Shown piece by piece: positions 10,857 through 22,800 of a stretch of DNA of 64,000 nt. A program made the position numbers and the translations under genes. Position 1 is the stretch's first letter, and each line of letters opens with the position of its first letter. This stretch comes from Membranipora membranacea (lineage: Eukaryota; Bryozoa; Gymnolaemata; Cheilostomatida; Membraniporidae), in NCBI GenBank assembly GCA_914767715.1, contig OU612071.1, forward strand, positions 1,798,001 to 1,862,000, written 5' to 3'. The notes beneath the pieces were generated by a model. That model did not search any database, was not told where the DNA came from, and worked only from the letters and a program-made list of their open reading frames with translations.

Positions 10857-13800
10857 CTGCCGAAAATAAATGTATAAGACATGAGACCAGTCAGGTCTTC
10901 TCTTCAGCATATCTTGGATGCAAGCAAATTTATTCATGTAAGGCATTTTGATAACACAATAAACATATTATTATGTGTCAGACATACAGAACTCGCGCAC
11001 AAATCTATATTATATTTTCATGAAAACTTACCAACCTTTGTTGCACCGTCTTCTCTTATAGGCCTTAGTCTCGTTTTTGTCTGTTCAAAGATTCTTGCGC
11101 AACAATTCTTCACGCATCGGAAGTAAGACATCAGCACTATCACCTGTAAGCGCAGAGCTGTCAGTTTTATATCAATAAATCTAAGGTTGTCTAAAGGAGA
11201 ATTTCAATGAGATTATCATGAGCAACATGAAAACTAATGACATGATCTTATCACACAATGCCAATACCAATGCTGGAATTGCTAATTATCAGCAGCAGAA
11301 ATAGGAGCCACAGCTATGCTGATAGTCCAGCTATTAAATAATTAGCTAAAGTTGAGCAGAGACAGAACTAACCCAAGTCACAATAAGCAATGGTGTATGA
11401 GGCAGAAAATGCATATGCGTGCGTTTTAATATTTTGCCGGCATCTTTTCCCTTTAATTTTGGAAGCTATCATGAAATATTAAACATAGGTTATTGAATAA
11501 TAGAGGTGCCCCAATGCAAGTTAGTGGCATCAAATTACCAACCAGAAAGTATTGTCTGACTTTAAGCAATCTATACGGTATTTAGATATCTGAATTTCTG
11601 AAAGGTGTTATATCAGTGTGAGCCTGAGTTAGATGTAAAGCTTTAAAAACACATGCTTAAATGCTGAGCCTACTCGATGTGCAAGCTGAACTTCCAGGAC
11701 AGTTAGGGTGGGCAAGGAAGCTGAAGTACGCAAAAAATGTCCAACTTGTGACTTATATGTATTACGTTCAATGCCGTCGATTGCATAAGTGAAACCTGAT
11801 ACAGGGGTCAGATGCCATGACAATTGCGACGAGGTGAAGGGAAAACTTACCTCTGCGCATTTGTTTAGCTGAAATGTAAGAAATAAAAGGTGTGAGATTT
11901 GTGAGTAGGCTTGGTTATAATTTAATCAATGAAGAGTTGGCAGTCTCCAGACAGTGCGACTTAAGGTTGCACAAACAAATGCCTCAGTTCAGTGATTGAT
12001 ATGTGGTGTCAAGATGAACTGCTATATATCTTTTGAATATTTGACAAGCTAGATTTGCCATTTTCAATCAAATTTCTTCCGATGTTGTATTGAAAATTTA
12101 TTCAATTCTTTACAAGTTTAGTAACAGACCAATAGCCTCTTGACTTTTTTTGACAGGTTACAGTTTTTTCTGTTTATGTAGTACTCTCACATGATATAAG
12201 ACTTTGTGCGGATTGATCTCATGAATTCTTCTCACCTTTACTGCAGTGCTGACTGACATATCTATCTAAACTCTTCTTCTCCTCACCGCGTCGTTCCTCC
12301 ATCTTTCTTGCTTTTTCCTCTAGAGCTTTTGCTTGTTCATTTTGTCCAAGAGCTCTTAGAATGTTACCTCTTTCTGTCATAAGAGCAGCGTACTCCTCAT
12401 TACAGGACGATTCTCTGTAAGCCTCTTCCATATAACCTTGCGCTTCAAACAGTGAATCATTTGCCTTCTTCACGTCACCATTCTCTTTCTCTATTCCAGC
12501 AATAGCCACAAGAACTCGGGCAGCATGCAGATTTGAACGATTTTCATGGTACACCTTTAAGGCCGCCGAGTAATGCTTGTTTGCTAGCCCCAAATCTCCA
12601 CCATTGCGCTTTGCCAAGTCACCTCGTGTTTTCTCAAGTCTCCCATAGTCTCCATGAGTTGGCTGATTTGGATGAGCTTCGTTGAGTGTCATCTTAGCTG
12701 TCTGATACCACTGATCAATATCTTCTGGTTTTTCAGCGTCAACTGATGTCTCCACGTCACAGTCAAACAAGATACTTCTCAGCAGGTCATCCTCTGGAAG
12801 CAGCTCAAGTCCAGGTCCCAGGTTACCAGTCGCATGCAGTGCACCTTGAATCAAGCTGATTTCACACTCAAGACTTTTCCTTCGATCATCATCAGTTATC
12901 AGCTTTTTGGTGATGTATGAGGCAGTGTCAACATATTGCCTATGTCCAAACTTTTCTGCTAGTTCAGTGAGAATTGCTGCCTTTGTATTGCCGTCAACGT
13001 TTTTATCAATTACCAATTTCAAGCCTAGACACCGAGACTTTGTGAAGTATTGCTGAGAGATGTCCTTGTTGCCATTCTTAGCGAAAATTTCACCAATAGC
13101 ATAGACACAGTGTGCTGCTTCTCTAGAAGGATTGTTAACATATTTAAGTCTACCTTCCAAACTCAGCCGATCGAATCCTTCAATCAAGCCTAGATCACTG
13201 CACTTCCCGCCCGTTGCTGCATAGAGAATGAGCTCCTTGAGAACTTTGAACAGCATTTGCAAAGGTTTCACTCTATTAGAGAACAGCTGCATTAGAACTT
13301 TGGCTGTTTCAAGCAGCACAACAGCCTTTTCCACTGGTGAATTCTTTTCAGTCAAACTGTTCAGGGATATCTCACGTTGTACAGTAATACTTTCCTCGTG
13401 TGATTGTTGAGTCGGATATGAATGTTTCAGAGCTAACTCATACGCTTTCTTAGCATCTTTAAGCTTCCCCATCCCGTTGTTACACCTTCCCATACCCCTG
13501 TAGACCTCAGTTAGCTTGACTCCGTACTCTGTAAGCCTCAGCCTGTCATCATGTAGACGCTGGTACAGCTCCAGGGCCTGTTCGTAGTTCTTTAACTGGA
13601 GATGAGAATGTGCCAGAGTGTAACAAATATTCAGATCATCAGTAGCTATATGGGCTTGAACAACTTTGCTCCATTGAAGAGAAAAGAAGTCTGCGAGAGA
13701 AGAACTCATGGGGTTTTCATTTACCTCCATTTTAGTGGCCTGCTTTACATCTTTTGCTGTCGAAAGGTTATTCATGATGGAAAGGTGATACTGCATATCT

Positions 13801-16800
13801 AGTATACTCTTGCTTAGGGTGTAGAACTCCTCTGTTGCTATTCTCCAGAGTTTACGACCAACAAAGACAAACTTCTCCTCTCCTCCATGTCTAGCCATGA
13901 TTATATCTGTCTCTGTTTCCTCTGTATTCCCTGTGGTGAACTCATCACGCTTAGCGTCCATGTATAAATAGCACCTCAGACGTGAGTAGGATGCAAAGGC
14001 AAGAAGAAACTGAAGTGAGTGTGCGAAACTCCTTTTTGACTCTTTTCTCCATGTTTCCAATGTTCGCCATGAGTCACGCTCTGAAGAACAATTGATGATT
14101 GCGCTGTCTAAAAGAACAAGTGATGGGAACCGATAGAGTAAAGTTTTAGCGTTCAATGTAAATCCTGCCGAATAATCATCAAACTGAGGCTGAAATCTGT
14201 ACCGCTTTATGTCACTGTGCAGCATCTGCAGGCTCACACTTAGTCTGTCAGAGTTTATGTTCTTGTCTATGGACTTTCTTTTAGCCTCAAAGCTTTTGAG
14301 CAGAGTGTCTTTTTTTACATGCGAGTATATAAGAGAGGTGAATCTCAGCATAGCAGTAATATCACCTTTTATAGCCTCTTCAGGGTCTGGGTGTTTGAAA
14401 GTTTCCTTATATACTTTACTGAGTGCACTTGGTGTAGTAAGAAACTGATTGGGATGCTCAGAATTTCCTGTCGGTACATTCCCTGATGTTTTAGTTATCC
14501 CATCGATTTGGTAGCCATGATCCCTTCCATCAACATACCATCCTGACAGTTCCTTAATGTCTAGTGAGCTCAGCTTTGTTTCCCTGAGGGCACCAATGTA
14601 GAAATATGTCATGACTGCCAGCCGCTCAAAATACTCAGTGTGACAAGCTTTCTGAATCAGAAAAAGGTACTCAATATCAGAATAAGGTGTCGCCTCACCT
14701 CTACCTAGTGAGCCTATCCCAACCACAGAGAATACACAAGGAGGCTCAGCCTTAATACTCTCTAGAGACTTCTCAACAACAAGAGCAGCGAATTCCTTCA
14801 TCTTCTCATTAGAATATTTCACGAGTTGTTCCATTTCTTGGTTTTGATAACGCGGTGTCTTCCTCTCCAGTTCCGTTATCTGATATTTTAGCTCACTTCT
14901 AATTGAGGAGAGACTGTCATGTAGAGCTTCAACATTCTTGTAGAAGAACTCAGCACTTAAGTTCTCGTCAAAATAAGTCTGGAGTGCTGCCCAGGCTTTC
15001 CTGTTCCATGGATCATCCAGTGACGAACTGAATCTCACAGCAGCTGAGTTGTATAGGGTGAATGCCTGTATTATAAATATGATGATATTTCATTTGGTTA
15101 TTAAGCAATTCAGAGAAGTTTCCCAATGGAATGGATTGATACAAACTCATTAATTTGTTGATACTAATCAAAGTGAAGAGCTACAAATCTCCTTCGTCTG
15201 TTCTGTCTGTCAGTAAGAGATTGTGAGTGTGAGAGGAAGCTAAATGTTAATGCTACCTCCAACAGTAAGTATAACACCAAAAGCATCAATATCACCGTCA
15301 TATTCAAATGATAATTTCTAATTCATGATAGTGTTCCATTCATGACATCACACTCACAACACAAAGATTTCACCAACTTCAGGGGACCATGGTCATTAGG
15401 GCATTTCAAATATATTTATATCTCGTGAACCTATAACTATAATTGGTTGAGAAACGTTTTGAAGACTTTTGTTTCTATAAATATTGCCAGTTTTAGCTGC
15501 ATACTGAGGCTATTTAAAAGGCGGTGCCGGAACTTTGCCGACCTGCCGACTGCCGACAGGCCTGTTTTTCAGATATTTCAGTCTTAGCATTTGATTTCCA
15601 ACCTAAATGCAAAATGCAAGTGCATATGCTAACAGTATGCAAGTGCATATACTAACAGTACCCCCAGCACATGTTGGCAACCCATTTAGGGCAGTTAACT
15701 GACTGAACTTACCATGTTTCCTTGCTTCTTCTCCCCTTCTTCCTCTCCCTTGTGAAAAATTTTCTTTTTGCATGGGGCCGCCATCTTTCTTTGAAATGTT
15801 TTGGGAAATGCGCTCTCATTCTCATTTTGAAAAGACAACCCTCATGCTTTTTGAAAGAAACATTGCCTCTTTATTGTTATTCAATAAAATACAAATGTTG
15901 GAATTTTTATCCAGGATGAAAACCAAAGTTGTTGACTCATGGTTTCTAGCTGAAGACCTGTGTGTTGTGCAGTGGTACGACACCACTGTATGTTGTATCC
16001 TGAACAATGGATTCATTGATCCATCAGTTCAGAAGGCAGGCATCCCAGGATTCCCTGGATGTCTTGAGCATGTGAGCATGATTTGGTCAGCAATAAAATC
16101 TGATAAACAAGCAAAATCAAACCTTGAGGTAATCTGGTTGGATTTGGCGAATGCCTATGGTTCTGTACCGCACAGCATAATTGACCTCGCACTATCACAC
16201 TTCTGGGTGCCCGACAGGCTAAGGGTTATGGTTGAGTGCTACTATAAAAAGTTCAAAATGCGATTCACTACTAAGAACTTTATAACGAGCTGGCAAGAGC
16301 TGGCAGTAGGCATCCCTATGGGATGTGCTATATCACCTTTGCTATTCCTTATGGTGATGGAGTTAGTTATGCGGAATTCACAAGGCAGTGTGAATGGGAT
16401 CAAAATTGCGAATAACCAGATACTACCGCCGATAAGGGCCTTTATGGATGATATTACAATAATATCACCAGATAAGGCCCAGGTTGTAGCTTCAATCGAT
16501 AGACTGCATGAGTTGATAGAGAGATGTGCGATGCAATTCAAACCTAGCAAGAGCCGGTCCCTGTCCTTGTGTACTATACCTACTTCATAGGAACAGAGCG
16601 TATTCCCACGCTTGCAGAGCAGCCTGTTAAGAGCTTAGGAAGATGGTATAGTTTACCGATCACAGACAGGTTTCGCGGAAACGAAGTGAAAAAGCAACTC
16701 ATTACAGGGCTGGATGCGGTTGAAAAATGTGGTCTGTCTGGTAAATACAAAGCCTGGATTCTCAACTTTGCACTCATGCCTCGAATTCTGTGGCCTCTGA

Positions 16801-19800
16801 CAGTTTATGATGTTCCGCTAACACCAGTTGAGAGAATGGAGCAAATGATTAACAAGCACATGCGTAAGTGGCTCGGAGTTCCAAAGAGCTTCAACACTAA
16901 TGCACTGTATGCCAGTTTGTTTACTCTTTCACTACCTATGAAATCGCTTGTGGAAGAGTACAAAACATCAAAGGCGAGACTGGATATGATGTTGAACGAG
17001 TCACCAGACCAGGTGATAAGGGAATGTGCTCCAACACTTGACACTGGTAAAAAATGGTCTGTCACAGAGACTGTCAGAGATGCCAAATCTCGACTGGAGA
17101 TAAGTGAGATTGTGGGTGCTGTGTCAACTGCACGTCATGGCATCGGCTTGGAAGCAAACCGGTGGTTCTCAAAGGAAAGCCCAAAGGTTAGACGGGAGAT
17201 GGTAGTTGATGAGGTGCGAAAGATGGAAGAGGAGCGCCGCCAGACACAAGCAGTAGGCCAAGCCCAACAAAGCAGGTGGACTTGTTGGGAGTCTGTTGAG
17301 CAGCGTCAGTTCAAATGGACAGAATTGTGGTCAATGGAGCCACAAAGGATCAGATTTCTGGTTGGTGCAGCTTATGATCAACTACCGACCCCGGCAAACC
17401 TGGAACGCTGGAATTTAACCGAGATCTTGAAATGCGCCGAGTGCTCAGCTAAGGGCACACTTCGACATATACTGTCAAATTGCCAACAGAGCCTGGGAAG
17501 ATACACATATAGGCATAATCAAGTCCTGAAAGTGTTGTGTAAATATGTCACGGAGAAGCGTGAATAATATGCTAATGCTGGTGGTGAAGCGCGTGAAAAG
17601 ATATTGCGCAAAAAGGGATTGATGAACAGCGGAGAATGTATGTATATATATTGTATTGTTATCAATACTTGATAAAATTCATTGTTGTTTTGCTCTGTGA
17701 TGCCAAAAAAATATAAAATAAATTATAAATAAAAAATATAAAAAATATCTATAAAATGTCCAAATTATAAGATGGAATTAAGCAGCCGAGCACACTCTGT
17801 TCGGAAACAGTTTTTACGAATTTTTACTCGCTGCTTGGGAATACAGAATCTACCAGAGTGCAGTCTCACTAGCTCGATTGGTAGATCGAGGCTAGTATAG
17901 GTACGCAGACATTTATTTAACGTTCCTGGTACAGCTCATTGAGTTGGCTGATTTTATGACATGGTTCAGCTCATTGCGGTTTTCGACTGACATATGGTCG
18001 TGGATAATACTGAGGTGAAAGGTAAGCACAAATTCTATAAATGACTCATAGGCTAGACGAATAGTGCTGTCTTTGACTTTCATTGATGATAAACGCTTCA
18101 TTATATAGAGACGCTTGCTTGCCTTCTCCACAGTTAGAGCAGTATTCTCTGTAAAGCCAAGTTTGGGAGTTAGGATTGGCCCAAGATATTTGTACTTGAC
18201 TACTCGTTCGATTACGCTTTGGTGAATAGTGACTGGGTCTGGAGTTGAGTTGTGACGCTGATTTGTAAATAGGAGCTCTTTGGTCTTATTGGAGTTTATG
18301 GTAAGGTGGCTATTGTCACACCATTTAGCTATTCTGTCAACTTCCGATTGTAGTTGGGAGTTGTCGCCTCGGTTCAAGCATTCAAGGATGATTGTATCAT
18401 CTGCGTATTTTATGATATGTTTGTTTGGCAGTGTAGTAGACATAGCCTCAATATAGAGAGAGAATAATATAGGGCTCAGTACACAGCCCTGGGGACTGCC
18501 CACTGAGGTGCTGATGGATTGCGATTTTCGACCAGCGGCAACAACGGTCTGAGATCTGTTTGTAAGGAAGCTGTGAACCCAGCGGATAATATTACCATTT
18601 ATTCCTTTAGCATGCAGTTTATCTACTAGTACAGATGGATCGATAGTGTTGAAGGCACTGCTAAAGTCGATAAACAACGCCCTGACGTAGTTCTTAGCGT
18701 CACTGTTCAGATGTTCTGAGATGATGTCTAGAAGCACAAGCAATGCGTCATCGGTCCCTCTGTTCGATCTGTAAGCAAACTGATTTACATCTGAGATTTT
18801 TGTGGTAATGTATGGAGCTATGAGATTTTCTAGAAATTTGGCTATTATAGATGTGAGCGCTATTGGACGGTAGTTTTTCGATTCATTGGCACCTGGAATT
18901 TTCGGTATGGGTGATATCATTGCACTTTTCAAGATTTGCGGCACAGTAGATGACCGGATGGACAGGTTAAAAAGATTACAAATAGGTTGGGCCAGTGAGT
19001 CAGCAAGCGTTTTAAGCACTCTACCACTGATTTCATCAGGGCCTGTCCTCTTATTAGTGTCAACATTCTTGAGCACATTGTACACTTGATCAATAGAAAA
19101 AGGATTGAAATCAATATCAGCATCAGGTAAGCTAGGTATATCAATAGCACGTTCAAATCTACAGAAAAAATCATTTAACTTATCAGCATCGACAGAGCAT
19201 TCTTTACGTTCAGTATTCATTTTAAGCAAGGACTTGAGACTAGTCCAGGCAGTCTTGGGATCAGCTTTGAACTTACTATCGGTCTCAGCTGCTAGAGCTG
19301 ACTTAGCCTGATGTATTTCACGTTGAAGCTGTGATCGTAAGCTTTGTAGTTCATTGTGATTTTGATTATGGAGAGCTTTGTTCCAGAGTGACAGCAGCTG
19401 TTTGATTTTACTGTTTATCCATGGTTTGTGGTTGTACACTTTCTTCTTGACTGTGGGGATGCACTCATCAATGCAGAACTTCAGGTAGTCATTGGATATT
19501 GTGGCTTGTGTATCTATATCCCCATTGTTGGTGTCTAGAATGGCAGACCAGTCAGAGGTATCCAGGCAGTTTTAGAGCTTAAGAATGTTTTCATTACTCC
19601 AGATCTGTTTTGTGACATACCTGGGTTTGGTGGTGGAATCAGTCTGTCTATGGTCTTTGGCAGGTGAGATGCGACCTCACAGAGCAGCTCAGCATGCCAC
19701 AGCATTTTGTGATCGCGAACCAAAGACCAGACTTAATTGTTTGGTCTGACAAAGAAAAAGCACTAATACTGATGGAATTGACGGTGCCTTGGGAAGAAAA

Positions 19801-22800
19801 TATCTCATACGTGCATGAGAGAAAACTGACAAGATACGAAGATCTGGTCACACAATGCCAGGACAAAGATTGGAATTTTGAATTATTTGCAGTGGAAGTT
19901 GGCTGCCGTGGATTCATGGCTAGATCAGCTACCAAACTTCTGACTAGAGTTGGGCTTTCAGGAAGAGCACTCAAACAAGCCACAAAAAGCATAGTACATG
20001 AGGCAGAAAGCGCATCTGCATGGATTTGGCAACAGCACTGTGTGAAGACAAAAGCTAAGTAATCCTATGACTTTTAAGCTGGTGTATAACACACTCATTT
20101 TGTTTTGTGGAGTTTGCCAGCATTTAATTCCTTTTGTTATAATCATTGTTAGGATTAGAATGAGGGGATTAAGTGATGATAAGCAAACTGCTTGAGGTAG
20201 AAGGCTAAGCAAGATTATGCCTTTAATTCTCGAATTAAAGTAGTTTAATCTCTGCAGGGTGAAAAATCAAAGTGAGTCTGAGATAGATCTAAGGTATTAC
20301 AAACATAGGATTAAAAGCTTGGCCCTCGCATAAAAGGCAGGCAGAGCGAGACAGGAAATCACAGTCAGCCCACCGGCTGTAGCGCAAACAAGTCGTCTCT
20401 CTGACTTGTGTATGAGTTGTACTATGCTCAATGTGGTGAATTTGAGTGGCGAACGAGTGGCACCAGGGGCGGGTGCCTTGACGATAGCGACTTTGCACCG
20501 ATGAGTTGATGGAAAGCAAACCTCTATGCACTGGTTTGGCTTAGAGTATAAGCATGAGAGTGATGGGCGAACATTGTTGCACTGAAACAATGAAGAGTTG
20601 GCAGCCTCCCTGGTTGCGCAACAGCGTAAACACACCAATTATGTCAAACCACCGAAACTGACAAAATGCACTGAGGGATCGATGAGATTGATTGAGATGC
20701 TCAGCAACACACAGGGGTGGCTTTATGCTGCTGGGGCCAGCCATGAGGAGGTTGTACTAGAGAAGGCCTCGAAACAGCGTTTGACTCATGGTTTCTAGCT
20801 GAAGACCTGTGTGTTGTGCAGTGGTACGCGCACCACTGTATGTTGTATCTCTGCAACCAATTATATTATCTAATTTCAATTTCCAACAGTAATAAGATAC
20901 CACTGTATGTAACTACATTGTAGCAATATTCTTGTGGGTTTCCTGTGTCCATGTCTTACAACTATCGTGATGATTGCAATATATTTTCAGAATCAGTTGG
21001 CCAGCGTTCAGATACTGTAAACAGAGTGATCAACCTCTCTGATCTTGATTCTGTACTAACCATTAGTGATGATGATCTCCATGCTTTTAATGGTAAGACA
21101 CACCCATCATTCGAATGTTTCACAGGGAAGATAGTCATTGGCTTGGTAGCAGCCAAATCAAAAATAATCTCATGCAATTTGGGCTTCATCTTACATTGTT
21201 CAATTGCAACTTTTTTTTGCTGCGACACCGCCAACAATGGTTCGTTATTGGCTCTCGCTTTAGACTACGGCCCACTGTGGTGATTTTCCCCTTTTTGAGT
21301 TTAAATATAATATGCATGAAGCTTAGTTCAATGCAGCAGTTGTCCTCTTTTTGTCAGTGAGGCTGCAACTCGTAAATATTATACATAAATTATAATTCAA
21401 AATGGCGGCCCCCATGCAAAAAGAAAAGTTTTCACAAGGGAGAGGAAAAAGCAAGGAAACATGGTAAGTTCAGTCAGTTCACTGACCTAAATGGGTTGCC
21501 AACATGTGTTGGGGGTACTGTTAGTATATGCACTTGCATACTGTTAGCATATGCATTTTGCATTTAGGTTTGAAATCAAATGCTAAGACTGAAATATCTG
21601 AGAACAGGCCTGTCGGCAGTCGGCAGGTCGGCAAAGTTCCGGCGCCGATTTAAAAGGTTGACACAGGACTCTTAATTAGACTAAGACCTTTCATATCTTT
21701 TCAATTATAGGGAGGCGCTTCAGTAGCTTAAACCAATCACATCAAAATGCTCCTTTCAAAACCAAAACAACAGTGTGTGCATGGATAAATAATAAAGCTT
21801 AGATGTGAGTTCAGTGGTGAGAAACTTACCCTAAGAGCATGTTGCCACTGATGATAAATCTTTGACTTGGACTCGTAAATCCCAGCCAGAGCACTCAGAT
21901 GAGACTGCTGCGATTCAAAATCCCTGATTCCTCTCTGCATGTAGCTTTCCTGGAATAAGCTCTTAATCCTCTGTATCTTCAATTAAAAGGAATGAACAAA
22001 ATCTTTTTTCTTTTTGTTTGCAACCGAGATATCCCAACTGAGAACAAATTTGAATCATACTCTTTTAAAGATTGGCAAACTAAAAAATCTATGAAATACA
22101 GAAGTTTGTAGAAATTATTTATTTTGAGAGATCAACACTGCTTTGGATTACTTTTTTAATTATCATTTTAGTAGTTTCACTCTGTAACTAATCAAGGTGA
22201 GTCAAAAGGTAAGCTACCACCTTTTTGGCATTTTATTATTGTAAAAGCTCTTTTCATTGGCCTAATCTTGGTATTCGTCTACTTTCCTTTTCAGTTGTAT
22301 TTCGGATGTGAAATGTACAAGTTTGTAGATTAAGTTTTGTCCAATAAACTTCCTTACATAGAATATAAAAGTCAGCACACTGTTATATAGATGCCTTATT
22401 AGCTCAAACACATCCGGATATATGACATTCACTGCATTATTTTAACCACTTTCCATTTTTTGAGAAAACAAAAAACTGAGAAGTATCAATATCCAGATAT
22501 GCATATAAAGATTCCAATCCTAATTTCTCTTTTTCTTCTTATAGTTTAACGCAGAATAATGAGGACCTCAATCAGAGTTCGTTCTATATTAAATACGTCT
22601 CACGCCTAACTGGACTTGATTTTACCGTACCTAAAAAGATAACATTAATTTACACTATCCCTTATGGCAGATAAGCAATTTACAATGAGAGTACTTCTCA
22701 CCTACCTTTGCATTGAATGCTCTTTCTGAACTTTTCTTGTATTTCTGAACCTCCGAATCTGTCCTACGGCCTTCCATATTAAAGATTGCTTGCAGCTGCT

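Larger units (their letters stand above)
15522..21647. mobile_element. 6.1-kb element with ~250-bp terminal inverted repeats and 10-bp target duplication
   Basis: The ends are inverted copies starting CGG(T/C)GCCGGAACTTTGCC. The flanking host DNA carries a perfect direct repeat, ATTTAAAAGG, at 15512-15521 and 21648-21657. Long inverted repeats with a 9-11 bp duplication are the hallmark of Mutator-like (MULE) elements. I find no MULE transposase inside, so this would be non-autonomous. Most of the interior is an LINE with restriction-like endonuclease plus a nested second LINE. The right interior (20063-21400) has no recognised gene. Confidence 0.8.
15066..21829 (-). other. Intron 2 of the ankyrin-nucleotidyltransferase-TPR gene, swollen by an inserted element
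   Basis: The native intron is about 640 bases (15066-15521 and 21648-21829). The remainder is a 6,126-bp transposon with its own nested insertions. No further host exon was seen in it. Confidence 0.75.
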
